Shown piece by piece: positions 14,239 through 20,743 of a stretch of 20,743 nt of DNA (the first letter of the stretch is position 1; every line of letters starts with the position of its first letter). Made by a program: the position numbers and the translations under genes. This DNA is from an uncultured Actinomycetes bacterium (GTDB lineage Bacteria > Actinomycetota > Actinomycetes > S36-B12). The DNA is taken from contig CALGTB010000252.1 of assembly GCA_937902285.1 (NCBI GenBank), forward strand, positions 1 through 20,743. The letters are read 5' to 3'. The notes below the pieces were generated by a model, which was not told where the DNA came from, did not search any database, and saw only the letters and a program-made list of their open reading frames with translations.

Positions 14239-15153
14239 TCAGCCTCCGCGGCGGAGCAGGACCGCGGCGTCGGTGCCGACGGCCAGGGTCACATGGGCGA
14301 GCACGCCCGCGAGGATCGACCGGGTGCGCAGGGCCACGACCCCGAGCAGGAGGCCGCCGAACAGGCTGGTGACCAGTTCGGGGACGGGCTTGTCCAGGTG
14401 GAGGAGGCAGTACGCCCCGGCCATCGCGGGGATCGCCCACCAGCCGACGATCCGGAACCCCGCCGTCACCATGAAGCCCCGGAAGAAGAACTCCAGGGCG
14501 ACGAAGGTCGCCGCGTACATGAGCCACCACGCCACCAGGTGCGCCGGAGAGCCGGGACCGTCCGGCCACTCGCCGTAGAACGGGTACACGGCCTGGAACC
14601 GGGGCTGGCCGGCCGCGGCATAGGCCCCGATGAGGATGGCGGGGAGCAGGATGGCGAAGATCCGGGCCTCACCCCGGAACAGTCCCAGCCGCAGGCCGTA
14701 GGAGCGCAGGTCCTGCCGGGTCACCAGGGCGTACGCCACGGGGACGGACACGTAGATGACCACGACCCAGCCGGCCCACCAGCCCAGCTGCGCCAGCTCG
14801 GGCCACTGCGGGGGCCGCTGGCGCGGGAGCCAGCTGACGAGGGTGATCGCCCCCCACGACGTGATGAGGAACGCCACGAGGCCGCGCCGGTCGGAGGCCC
14901 GCCGGGCGCCCAGCGCCCCGATGACCGCGAAGGCCAGGCCGAAGGCCACCGCCATGCGCCACAGGCTGCTCCCCCACCACGACCGGGCGTCGAACACCAC
15001 CAGCAGGACGGCGGCGTAGCCGAACGTCGCGAGGGCGAGCGACACGACCACGGCGGCCACGAGCCCCGGACGTCGCACGGCGAACACCTCGCGCCAGCCG
15101 GGCTCCGCACCCTCCCCGGCGCGGAGCCCCTGCGGGCGTGCCGGTGCGGTCAT
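14239..15153 (-). CDS. CPBP-family intramembrane protease-like protein
   Basis: 304 aa with about eight membrane helices. The CPBP (Abi) region lies in the C-terminal half. Motif 1, normally EExxxR, reads LEFFFRG, so Glu221 and Arg225 are present and Leu220 replaces the first Glu. Motif 2 is YCLLH (248-252, F/YxxxH with His252). Motif 3 starts at His287 but reads HVTLA, lacking the usual Asn/His/Asp at its end. Members cleave membrane or CAAX-type substrates or act in bacteriocin immunity; whether this one is active is unclear. The frame is open much further upstream, but the ATG at 15151-15153 overlaps the preceding stop as ATGA. Together with the 378-aa membrane protein it sits between ribF and rpsO. 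Confidence 0.8.
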   Translation of the reverse strand: MTAPARPQGLRAGEGAEPGWREVFAVRRPGLVAAVVVSLALATFGYAAVLLVVFDARSWWGSSLWRMAVAFGLAFAVIGALGARRASDRRGLVAFLITSWGAITLVSWLPRQRPPQWPELAQLGWWAGWVVVIYVSVPVAYALVTRQDLRSYGLRLGLFRGEARIFAILLPAILIGAYAAAGQPRFQAVYPFYGEWPDGPGSPAHLVAWWLMYAATFVALEFFFRGFMVTAGFRIVGWWAIPAMAGAYCLLHLDKPVPELVTSLFGGLLLGVVALRTRSILAGVLAHVTLAVGTDAAVLLRRGG

Positions 15154-16286
15154 CCCCGCCTGCGGAGCAGCACGTAGGCGCGGCGGACCGACAGGGAGCG
15201 CTCGAGGTCGAGCCGGATGCGGTCGTAGAAGTGCTCGCGATAGGCCGCGTCGATCGCCGTGTAGATGGTGACGTAGAAGCCCGAGAAGGCCGCCAGGAAC
15301 AGCGACACGCGCAGCAGCTGGCGGGAGACGCCGTAGCCGTTGCCCCAGTCCCAGACGACGGTGACCGGCGACTCCCCGTCCATCCAGATGGTCTGCAGCG
15401 ACACCGAGACCGCCAGGGCCCCGAACACGACCAGGAACGCCCACACGACGACGGCGAAGAGCGCGACCTGCACCAGCTGCGCCACGGTCATGACCAGTCC
15501 GATGTTCGCCTTCTGCCGGCGGTTCAGCCCGACCGGGGTGTCCAGGTCGTCGAGTGACCCGACGACATCGGCGAGGGGGGTGCGCTGGCAGGCGCGGATC
15601 ACCTGATCGTGGGTGGTGGCGGCCTCGATCAGGCGGATCTCCTCGGGCACCCTGCCGATGACGAAGACCACCCCGAAGACGATGAACATGGCCAGCACCA
15701 GCCACAGGTGGGCCGCCTCCAGACCACCGGCTACCTGCCATACCTCCGTGTTGAGGAACAGGAAGGTGAGGAACAGCAGGAGGAGCGGCAGAGCGCGCGT
15801 CGTGAGCCGGTAGAGGTCGTTGACCCCGCGGAAGGTGTAGCGGATCGCCCAGCCCACGAGCGCGAGGACGGCGTACCGGGTGAGCACCCATGCGAGCACG
15901 AGGACGACGGCGGCGAGGACGAGGGCCTCCGTCGTCGCGGCCACTGCACGCGTCGAGGCGAACGCGACCGCGCCGGGAACGAGGACGAAGCCGGCGAGGA
16001 CGGGCCAGGTCACGCGCTCCGGCAACGCCCTCCAGGATCGCCCCTGACGCACGTTCCGGACCCCGTAGCCGATGAGGAACGCCGCCGCCAGCAGCATGCC
16101 CGCGAGCGCCCCCAGGAGGTCGTCGAACGTCGTGGCCGCCACCACGACCATGATGACGAAGATGACGGCGAGCGCCGGGCTGGCACGGGTCCAGACGTCG
16201 GTGGACGACCGGTAGTCCTCGACGAAGAACGGCAGGCCGCGCCGGTAGAACCAGCGCTCGGTCGCCCGCAGCCGCGGGTCAGGCAT
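15150..16286 (-). CDS. Unrecognised polytopic membrane protein
   Basis: 378 aa, no family recognised. A basic N-terminus (MPDPRLRATERWFYRRGLPF) precedes about eight hydrophobic segments (roughly 36-53, 57-75, 95-112, 119-145, 165-180, 193-211, 263-300, 326-345). Between the sixth and seventh is a charged cytoplasmic-looking stretch (about 212-260, RVPEEIRLIEAATTHDQVIR, then a CQRTPLADVVGSLDDLDTPV segment). The C-terminus is Arg-rich and ends LLRRRG. The ATG at 16284-16286 overlaps ribF by 8 bp, and the stop overlaps the CPBP gene by 4 bp, so the three genes are translationally linked. The partnership with an intramembrane-protease-like protein suggests, but does not show, a shared membrane function. 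Confidence 0.8.
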   Translation of the reverse strand: MPDPRLRATERWFYRRGLPFFVEDYRSSTDVWTRASPALAVIFVIMVVVAATTFDDLLGALAGMLLAAAFLIGYGVRNVRQGRSWRALPERVTWPVLAGFVLVPGAVAFASTRAVAATTEALVLAAVVLVLAWVLTRYAVLALVGWAIRYTFRGVNDLYRLTTRALPLLLLFLTFLFLNTEVWQVAGGLEAAHLWLVLAMFIVFGVVFVIGRVPEEIRLIEAATTHDQVIRACQRTPLADVVGSLDDLDTPVGLNRRQKANIGLVMTVAQLVQVALFAVVVWAFLVVFGALAVSVSLQTIWMDGESPVTVVWDWGNGYGVSRQLLRVSLFLAAFSGFYVTIYTAIDAAYREHFYDRIRLDLERSLSVRRAYVLLRRRG

Positions 16287-17223
16287 GGCGCGCCAGCAGG
16301 TCTCGTGTCATGGCGACGTCCTGCCCCATGCGGGTGACGAGGCCCGACACGTCGTCGAAGGTCAGCTGCCCTCGGATCCGCTGGACGAACGAGACGCTGA
16401 TGGGCTGGCCGTAGAGGTCGAGGTCGTCACGATCGAGGACATAGGCCTCGACGCGCCGCTCGCGGCCCTGGAACTGGGGGTTGGTCCCGACCGAGATGGC
16501 GGCAGGGAGTACGGCGTCACGCGTCGTGACCCACCCGGCGTAGACGCCGTCAGCGGGCACCGCGGGAGACCCCGACCATGCGAGGTTGGCCGTCGGATAG
16601 CCCAGCTCGCGGCCCCGATGGTCCCCGTGGACCACCGTTCCGTCCAGCCGGTAGTCGCGGCCCAGCACCTCCGCGGCGCCGGCCACGTCGCCGTCGGCGA
16701 TGAGGCTCCGCGCCATCGTCGAGGACCATCGCTCCGCACCGTCCCCCTGAAGGGGCAGGGCCGACACCGAGAAGCCCGAGGACGCACCCTCGGCGCGCAG
16801 GGTGTCGATCGTCCCGCGGGCCCGATGCCCGAAGCGGAAGTCCTCGCCGACGACCACCTCGATGACGCCGAGCCGTCCGACCAGGAGGTCCGACACGAAG
16901 GCCTCGGGCTCGGTGGCCGCCAGGCCGGCATCGAACCGGAGGACGTCGACCTCGTCGGCGCCTGCCTCCAGGAGGAGCTCGACCCGATGAGGCAGCATGG
17001 CCAGCGACGGCGGCTCGGAGCCCGGTCTCACGACCGACATCGGATGCGGATCGAAGGTCACGGCGACGAGCGGTGCGCCGAGGGCATCGGCCCGCTGGCG
17101 CGCGCACCCGATGAGTGCGCGGTGGCCGCGATGCACGCCGTCGAACACGCCGATGCAGGCGACGCGGCCGGACCCGGCTGCCTCGCGGGCGTCGGGCTCA
17201 TCGGCCTGCTGGGCGGTGGTCAT
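16279..17223 (-). CDS. ribF: Bifunctional riboflavin kinase / FAD synthetase
   Basis: 314 aa, normal length. Phosphorylates riboflavin to FMN and adenylylates FMN to FAD in the cytoplasm. The N-terminal adenylyltransferase domain has GVFDGVHRGH (25-34), TFDPHP (56-61) and GEDFRFGHRARG (126-137). The second nucleotide motif, commonly SSTRIR, reads SSTMAR (167-172), keeping the last Arg. The C-terminal kinase domain has GRELGYPTANL (204-214) and the catalytic-type Glu259 in RRVEAYVLD. The ATG at 17221-17223 starts slightly later than in many homologues, so the usual short lead before GVFDG is reduced. TAGGCT lies eight bases before it. It follows truB by 48 bp and overlaps the membrane-protein gene by 8 bp. 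Confidence 0.95.
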   Translation of the reverse strand: MTTAQQADEPDAREAAGSGRVACIGVFDGVHRGHRALIGCARQRADALGAPLVAVTFDPHPMSVVRPGSEPPSLAMLPHRVELLLEAGADEVDVLRFDAGLAATEPEAFVSDLLVGRLGVIEVVVGEDFRFGHRARGTIDTLRAEGASSGFSVSALPLQGDGAERWSSTMARSLIADGDVAGAAEVLGRDYRLDGTVVHGDHRGRELGYPTANLAWSGSPAVPADGVYAGWVTTRDAVLPAAISVGTNPQFQGRERRVEAYVLDRDDLDLYGQPISVSFVQRIRGQLTFDDVSGLVTRMGQDVAMTRDLLARHA

Positions 17224-17231
17224 CGCGGGTC

Positions 17232-17237
17232 AGCCTA
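17232..17237 (-). promoter_or_regulatory. Possible -10 element for ribF
   Basis: Minus-strand TAGGCT, the same hexamer as before the ftsK-like gene, but eight bases from the ATG at 17223. This would allow a leaderless or nearly leaderless mRNA. It lies in the 48-bp truB-ribF gap; no Shine-Dalgarno is visible. Confidence 0.35.
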
Positions 17238-17271
17238 GTGAGAGCGTGCCCTGCGACGGCCTCACGGTCGG

Positions 17272-18156
17272 TCAGCCGAGGACGGCGAGATAGCGGGCCG
17301 TGCCCTCGTCGCTGACGGCCAGGGCCAGGAACTCCCCCTCGGGATCGACGAGGGCGACAGGATCGCCCGCCGGGTCGGGGCCGGCCCAGGCGATGCGCTG
17401 CCCGAAGCCCACGGCACGCGCCTGCTCCGCGTCGAGGGACCAGATCGGGAAGCACGCAGTCGCGACGTCGCGCATAGGCATCAGGGCATCGGCTCCACGG
17501 TCCTCGAGGTCACCGAGGCTGATGGGCTCGGAGAACGGGCCGACGCGGGTGCGGCGCAGCGCCGTGAGGTGGCCGCCCACGCCGAGGGCCGCCCCCATGT
17601 CACGGGCCAGCGCGCGCACGTAGGTGCCGGTGCTGCACTCGACATCGAGGTCGACGTCGATCCATGGCTCGGCGCGAACGATGCTGACGACGTCGAGGCG
17701 TGTCACCACCACGCGGCGGCTGGCGAGTGATACGTCCTCACCGGCGCGGACGCGGTCATAGGCCCGACGGCCATCCACCTTGATGGCGCTGACCGCGCTC
17801 GGCTGCTGGTCGATCTCGCCGACGAGGGAGGCGGCGGCCGACCGGATCGCGTCGTCTGTCACCGACGCCACCTGCGCCGGGTCCGCGACGGAGATCGCCT
17901 CGCCCTCGCGATCGTCGGTGACCGTGCTGCTGCCCAGGCGCATCGTGGCGAGATACCGCTTGTCGTGCAGTGCCAGGTGCCCCAGGAGCCGCGTCGCCTT
18001 GTTCACGCCGATCACGAGCACTCCCGTGGCCATGGGGTCAAGGGTTCCCGCGTGGCCGACCTTGCGCGTGCCCATGACGCGCCGGACGCGGGCCACCACG
18101 TCGTGCGACGTCAGCCCGCCGGGCTTGTCGACGACGAGCAGGCCGGAGCCGCTCAC
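17272..18156 (-). CDS. truB: tRNA pseudouridine(55) synthase
   Basis: 294 aa. Isomerises U55 in the T-loop of tRNAs. The catalytic motif GHAGTLDPMATG is at 34-45 with Asp40 as the nucleophile. Also typical are LLVVDKPGGLTSHDVV (6-21), the KRYLATMRLGSSTVTDD stretch, QQPSAVSAIKVDGRRAYDR and CSTGTYVRALARDMG. The GTG at 18154-18156 overlaps the rbfA stop as GTGA. It follows rbfA directly; I would expect a DHH-type phosphoesterase gene between the two in many actinobacteria, and none is present here. Confidence 0.96.
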   Translation of the reverse strand: MSGSGLLVVDKPGGLTSHDVVARVRRVMGTRKVGHAGTLDPMATGVLVIGVNKATRLLGHLALHDKRYLATMRLGSSTVTDDREGEAISVADPAQVASVTDDAIRSAAASLVGEIDQQPSAVSAIKVDGRRAYDRVRAGEDVSLASRRVVVTRLDVVSIVRAEPWIDVDLDVECSTGTYVRALARDMGAALGVGGHLTALRRTRVGPFSEPISLGDLEDRGADALMPMRDVATACFPIWSLDAEQARAVGFGQRIAWAGPDPAGDPVALVDPEGEFLALAVSDEGTARYLAVLG

Positions 18157-18644
18157 GCGTGGGGCTCACCCACGCCGTCGTCGTCCGATCGGTCGTCGGC
18201 GGGGTCGGCCTCGCCATCGGCGTCGTCGACCGGCTTGCGATAGGGGTCCGGGTCTCCGGCATGCGTGGCCCGGACCGCCTGGGCATGGACGGCTGCGTCG
18301 GCGACGGCCGCCTGCTTCAGCAGGTCCTCGAGCTGCCGGGCCGTCTCGGGGATCGCGTCCGGGATGAACTCCAGCGTCGGCGTGAACTTGACCCCTGTCT
18401 GCTTGCCGACCTCGCTGCGCAGCACCCCCTTGGCGGAGGCGAGCGCCGCGGCCGTGGCCGCCCGCGACTCGTCGTCGCCGTACACCGTGTAGAAGACCGA
18501 CGCCTCGCGCAGGTCGGGGGTGACCCGGACGTCGGTGACCGTGATGAAGCCCAGGCGCGGGTCCTTGATCTTCATCTCGAGGGTCTCGGCGACGATCACC
18601 TTCACCCGGTCGGCCATCTTGCGCTGCCGTGCCTCGCTGCTCAT
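18153..18644 (-). CDS. rbfA: 30S ribosome-binding factor A
   Basis: 163 aa. Helps 16S rRNA 5'-end maturation and 30S assembly, especially in the cold. The core reads KMADRVKVIVAETLEMKIKD, then DPRLGFITVTDVRVTPDLRE and ASVFYTVYGDD, all canonical. After residue about 120 the protein carries an extra C-terminal tail that becomes strongly acidic (DPYRKPVDDADGEADPADDR and on), probably disordered. The frame extends upstream, but the ATG at 18642-18644 with AGGAG eight bases before it gives the standard N-terminus. It overlaps truB by 4 bp and is separated from infB by 114 bp containing a 10-bp hairpin. Confidence 0.95.
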   Translation of the reverse strand: MSSEARQRKMADRVKVIVAETLEMKIKDPRLGFITVTDVRVTPDLREASVFYTVYGDDESRAATAAALASAKGVLRSEVGKQTGVKFTPTLEFIPDAIPETARQLEDLLKQAAVADAAVHAQAVRATHAGDPDPYRKPVDDADGEADPADDRSDDDGVGEPHA

Positions 18645-18720
18645 CCGCACCGCTCCTCGTCCGTGTGCCCGTCGACCGGGACAGCCGTGCACTTTCGTGG
18701 CAATCAGGCGCCCAACTGCC

Positions 18721-18747
18721 CGCTTCTCCCGGAGAACGGGAGAAGCG
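18721..18747. terminator. Perfect 10-bp hairpin between infB and rbfA
   Basis: CGCTTCTCCC (18721-18730) and GGGAGAAGCG (18738-18747) pair perfectly over a 7-nt loop, 11 bases beyond the infB stop. No U-tract follows on the minus strand. It could be a terminator, an attenuator that leaves some read-through into rbfA, or an mRNA-end stabiliser. The remaining bases up to rbfA hold its ribosome-binding site and no clear promoter. Confidence 0.55.
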
Positions 18748-18758
18748 AGCAGGGGCGA

Positions 18759-20743
18759 TCAGGTCTTGCGGGGCTTCTCGCGCATCTCGAAGGTCTCGAT
18801 GATGTCGTCGACCTTGACGTCCTGGAACGAGCCGAGGTTGATGCCGCACTCGAAGCCCTCGCGGACCTCGGTGACGTCATCCTTGAAGCGGCGCAGCCCG
18901 GCGATGGTGACGCTCTCGGCCACCACAGCGCCGTCCCGGACGAGCCGGGCCTTGCTGTTGCGGCGGATGTCGCCGGACTGGACCAGACAGCCGGCGATGG
19001 TGCCGAACTTGCTCGACTTGAAGACCTCGCGCACCTGGGCGGTGCCCAGCTGCACCTCCTCGTAGATCGGCTTCAGCATGCCGCGCAGGGCCGCCTCGAC
19101 CTCTTCGATCGCCTGGTAGATGACGCTGTAGTAGCGGACGTCGACGCCCTCTTCGGACGCCAGCTCCGCGACCTTGCCCTCGGGCCGCACGTTGAAGCCG
19201 ATGATGACGGCCTTCGACGCACTGGCCAGGGTGACGTCGTTCTTGTTGATCGCGCCGACACCGCGGTGGATGACCCGCAGGCTGACCTCGTCGCCCATGT
19301 CGATCTTGAGCAGGGCGTCCTCGAGGGCCTCGACCGAGCCGGACACGTCGCCCTTGATGATGAGCGTGAGCTCGGCGACCTCGCCCTTCTCCAGCGACTC
19401 GAGGAAGTCCTCGAGCGAGCGCTTGACGCGGTTCTTCGCCAGCAGCGCGTTCCGCTCGCGCGCCTGGCGGGTCTGCGCGATCTGCCGTGCGACCCGATCC
19501 TCGGCGACGACCATGAAGCTGTCACCGGCGCCGGGGACCGACGTGAGTCCGAGCACCTGCACGGGGAACGCCGGCCCGGCCTCGGTGACGGGGTTGCCCT
19601 CGTCGTCGAGCATGGCCCGCACGCGGCCGAAGGCATCGCCGGCCACGATCGAGTCGCCGGCGCGCAGCGTGCCGCGCTGCACGAGAACGGTCGCCACCGG
19701 GCCGCGACCGCGGTCGAGGTGCGCCTCGATGGCCACGCCCTGAGCGTCCTGGTGGGGATTGGCCCTCAGGTCGAGGGTGGCGTCGGCGGTCAGGAGAACG
19801 GCCTCGAGGAGGTTCTCGAGCCCGGTCCCGGCCTTCGCGGACACGTCGACGAACATGGTGTCCCCGCCGAACTCCTCGGCGACCAGTCCGTACTCGGTGA
19901 GCTGCGAGCGCACCTTGAGCGGATCGGCGCCCTCCTTGTCGACCTTGTTGACCGCCACGACGATCGGCACGCCGGCCGCCTGCGCATGGTTGAGAGCCTC
20001 GATGGTCTGCGGCTTCACACCGTCATCCGCTGCGACGACGAGGATCGAGATGTCGGTCACCTGTGCGCCACGTGCACGCATGGCGGTGAACGCCTCGTGA
20101 CCGGGCGTGTCGATGAAGGTGATCTTGCGCTCGAGGCCCTCACGCGTGGTGGTCGCCACCTGGTAGGCGCCGATGTGCTGCGTGATGCCGCCGGCCTCGC
20201 CGCCGATGACGTTCGTCTTGCGGATGGCGTCGAGCAGGCGGGTCTTGCCGTGGTCGACGTGACCCATGACGGTGACCACCGGCGGGCGCATCTCGAACTG
20301 GGCGTCGTCGCCCTCGTCCTCGCCGAACTCCAGGTCGAAGGACTCCAGCAGCTCGCGGTCCTCGTCCTCGGGCGACACGACCTGGACGTCGTAGTTCAGC
20401 TCGCCGCCGAGGAGGCGCAGGGTGTCGTCGTCGATCGACTGGGTCGCGGTGACCATCTCGCCGAGGCCGATGAGGACCTTGACGAGATCGGCCGGCATCG
20501 CGTCGATCTTGTCGGCGAAGTCCGTGAGGCTCGCGCCGCGCGGGAGCCGCACGACCTCGCCGCTGCCACGGGAGATCCGCACGCCGTCCATGACGGGTGC
20601 CTGCATGTTGTCGAACTCCTGGCGCTTCGCGCGCTTGGACTTGCGCCCGCGCGAGGGCCGACCGCCGGGACGCCCGAAGGCCCCTGCCGTCGTGCCGCGC
20701 CCGCCGGGGCCGCCGCTGCGGCCGGGGAAGCCGCCCGGAGCAC
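18759..20743 (-). CDS. infB: Translation initiation factor IF-2 (5' end outside the window)
   Basis: 660 codons are visible with no start or stop at the right edge. GTPase that brings initiator tRNA to the 30S subunit and promotes subunit joining. The visible N-terminal part is the Gly/Arg/Pro-rich actinobacterial linker (20607-20743, ending RGRKSKRAKRQEFDN), then the IF2N-like segment with LPRGASLTDFADKIDAMPAD. G1 is GHVDHGKT at 20241-20264; G2 GGITQHIGAYQV, G3 DTPGHEAF, G4 NKVDK and G5 SAK follow in order, then the C-terminal domains to the stop at 18759. The in-frame Met at 20604-20606 is internal, because the Gly-rich linker characteristic of IF2 continues upstream of it. A hairpin follows the stop. 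Confidence 0.97.
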   Translation of the reverse strand, partial: APGGFPGRSGGPGGRGTTAGAFGRPGGRPSRGRKSKRAKRQEFDNMQAPVMDGVRISRGSGEVVRLPRGASLTDFADKIDAMPADLVKVLIGLGEMVTATQSIDDDTLRLLGGELNYDVQVVSPEDEDRELLESFDLEFGEDEGDDAQFEMRPPVVTVMGHVDHGKTRLLDAIRKTNVIGGEAGGITQHIGAYQVATTTREGLERKITFIDTPGHEAFTAMRARGAQVTDISILVVAADDGVKPQTIEALNHAQAAGVPIVVAVNKVDKEGADPLKVRSQLTEYGLVAEEFGGDTMFVDVSAKAGTGLENLLEAVLLTADATLDLRANPHQDAQGVAIEAHLDRGRGPVATVLVQRGTLRAGDSIVAGDAFGRVRAMLDDEGNPVTEAGPAFPVQVLGLTSVPGAGDSFMVVAEDRVARQIAQTRQARERNALLAKNRVKRSLEDFLESLEKGEVAELTLIIKGDVSGSVEALEDALLKIDMGDEVSLRVIHRGVGAINKNDVTLASASKAVIIGFNVRPEGKVAELASEEGVDVRYYSVIYQAIEEVEAALRGMLKPIYEEVQLGTAQVREVFKSSKFGTIAGCLVQSGDIRRNSKARLVRDGAVVAESVTIAGLRRFKDDVTEVREGFECGINLGSFQDVKVDDIIETFEMREKPRKT

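Noticed and set aside
20604..20606. In-frame ATG as the start of infB
   Set aside because: The frame continues upstream with the Gly/Arg-rich linker characteristic of actinobacterial IF2, so this Met is internal.
1..20743. Search for tRNA genes, CRISPR repeats, IS ends or att-like repeats
   Set aside because: Reading both strands of the gaps showed no cloverleaf, no regularly spaced repeats and no transposase or integrase coding sequence.

Overview
This is a G+C-rich window with actinobacterial gene content. Most start codons carry either a good Shine-Dalgarno or a TANNNT hexamer 6-7 bases upstream, and genes often overlap as ATGA or GTGA. Gene order (infB-rbfA-truB-ribF-rpsO-pnp-M16 peptidase-dapB, then thyX-dapA-rnj-ftsK) and the protein sequences fit Actinomycetota. 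My guess is Propionibacteriales (Nocardioidaceae-like), inferred from memory of related sequences and not from any search.

Layout, in the direction of transcription of the main (minus) strand. At 20743-17272 are infB (its 5' end lies outside the window), rbfA and truB: initiation factor IF2, a 30S maturation factor and tRNA Psi55 synthase. At 17223-14239 are ribF (FMN/FAD synthesis) and two overlapping membrane-protein genes, one unrecognised and one CPBP-type. At 14132-10163 are rpsO (S15), pnp (PNPase) and an M16 zinc peptidase. At 10143-8960 are dapB (lysine/peptidoglycan precursor pathway) and a small membrane protein. At 3652-309 are thyX, dapA and rnj (RNase J), followed at the left edge by the first 54 codons of an FtsK-like gene. 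RNA processing and decay (pnp, rnj), translation (infB, rbfA, rpsO, truB), meso-diaminopimelate synthesis (dapA, dapB) and thymidylate/flavin metabolism (thyX uses FAD, ribF makes it) therefore sit together.

Between dapB and thyX, two blocks I expect to be close to each other in actinobacteria, lies an accessory segment at about 3714-8981. It holds a GNAT acetyltransferase (+), a LuxR-type response regulator with an unusual two-module membrane histidine kinase (-), and a divergent azlC-azlD-PH-domain membrane protein operon (+).

I found no tRNA, rRNA, CRISPR array, IS element or prophage signal. The most interesting items are the duplicated-architecture kinase, a 68-nt compound hairpin directly after rnj, a recurrent leaderless-promoter signature (six genes, including a divergent pair in 61 bp), a hairpin touching the pnp ribosome-binding site, and two membrane genes placed between ribF and rpsO. 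None of these amounts to proof of a new system.
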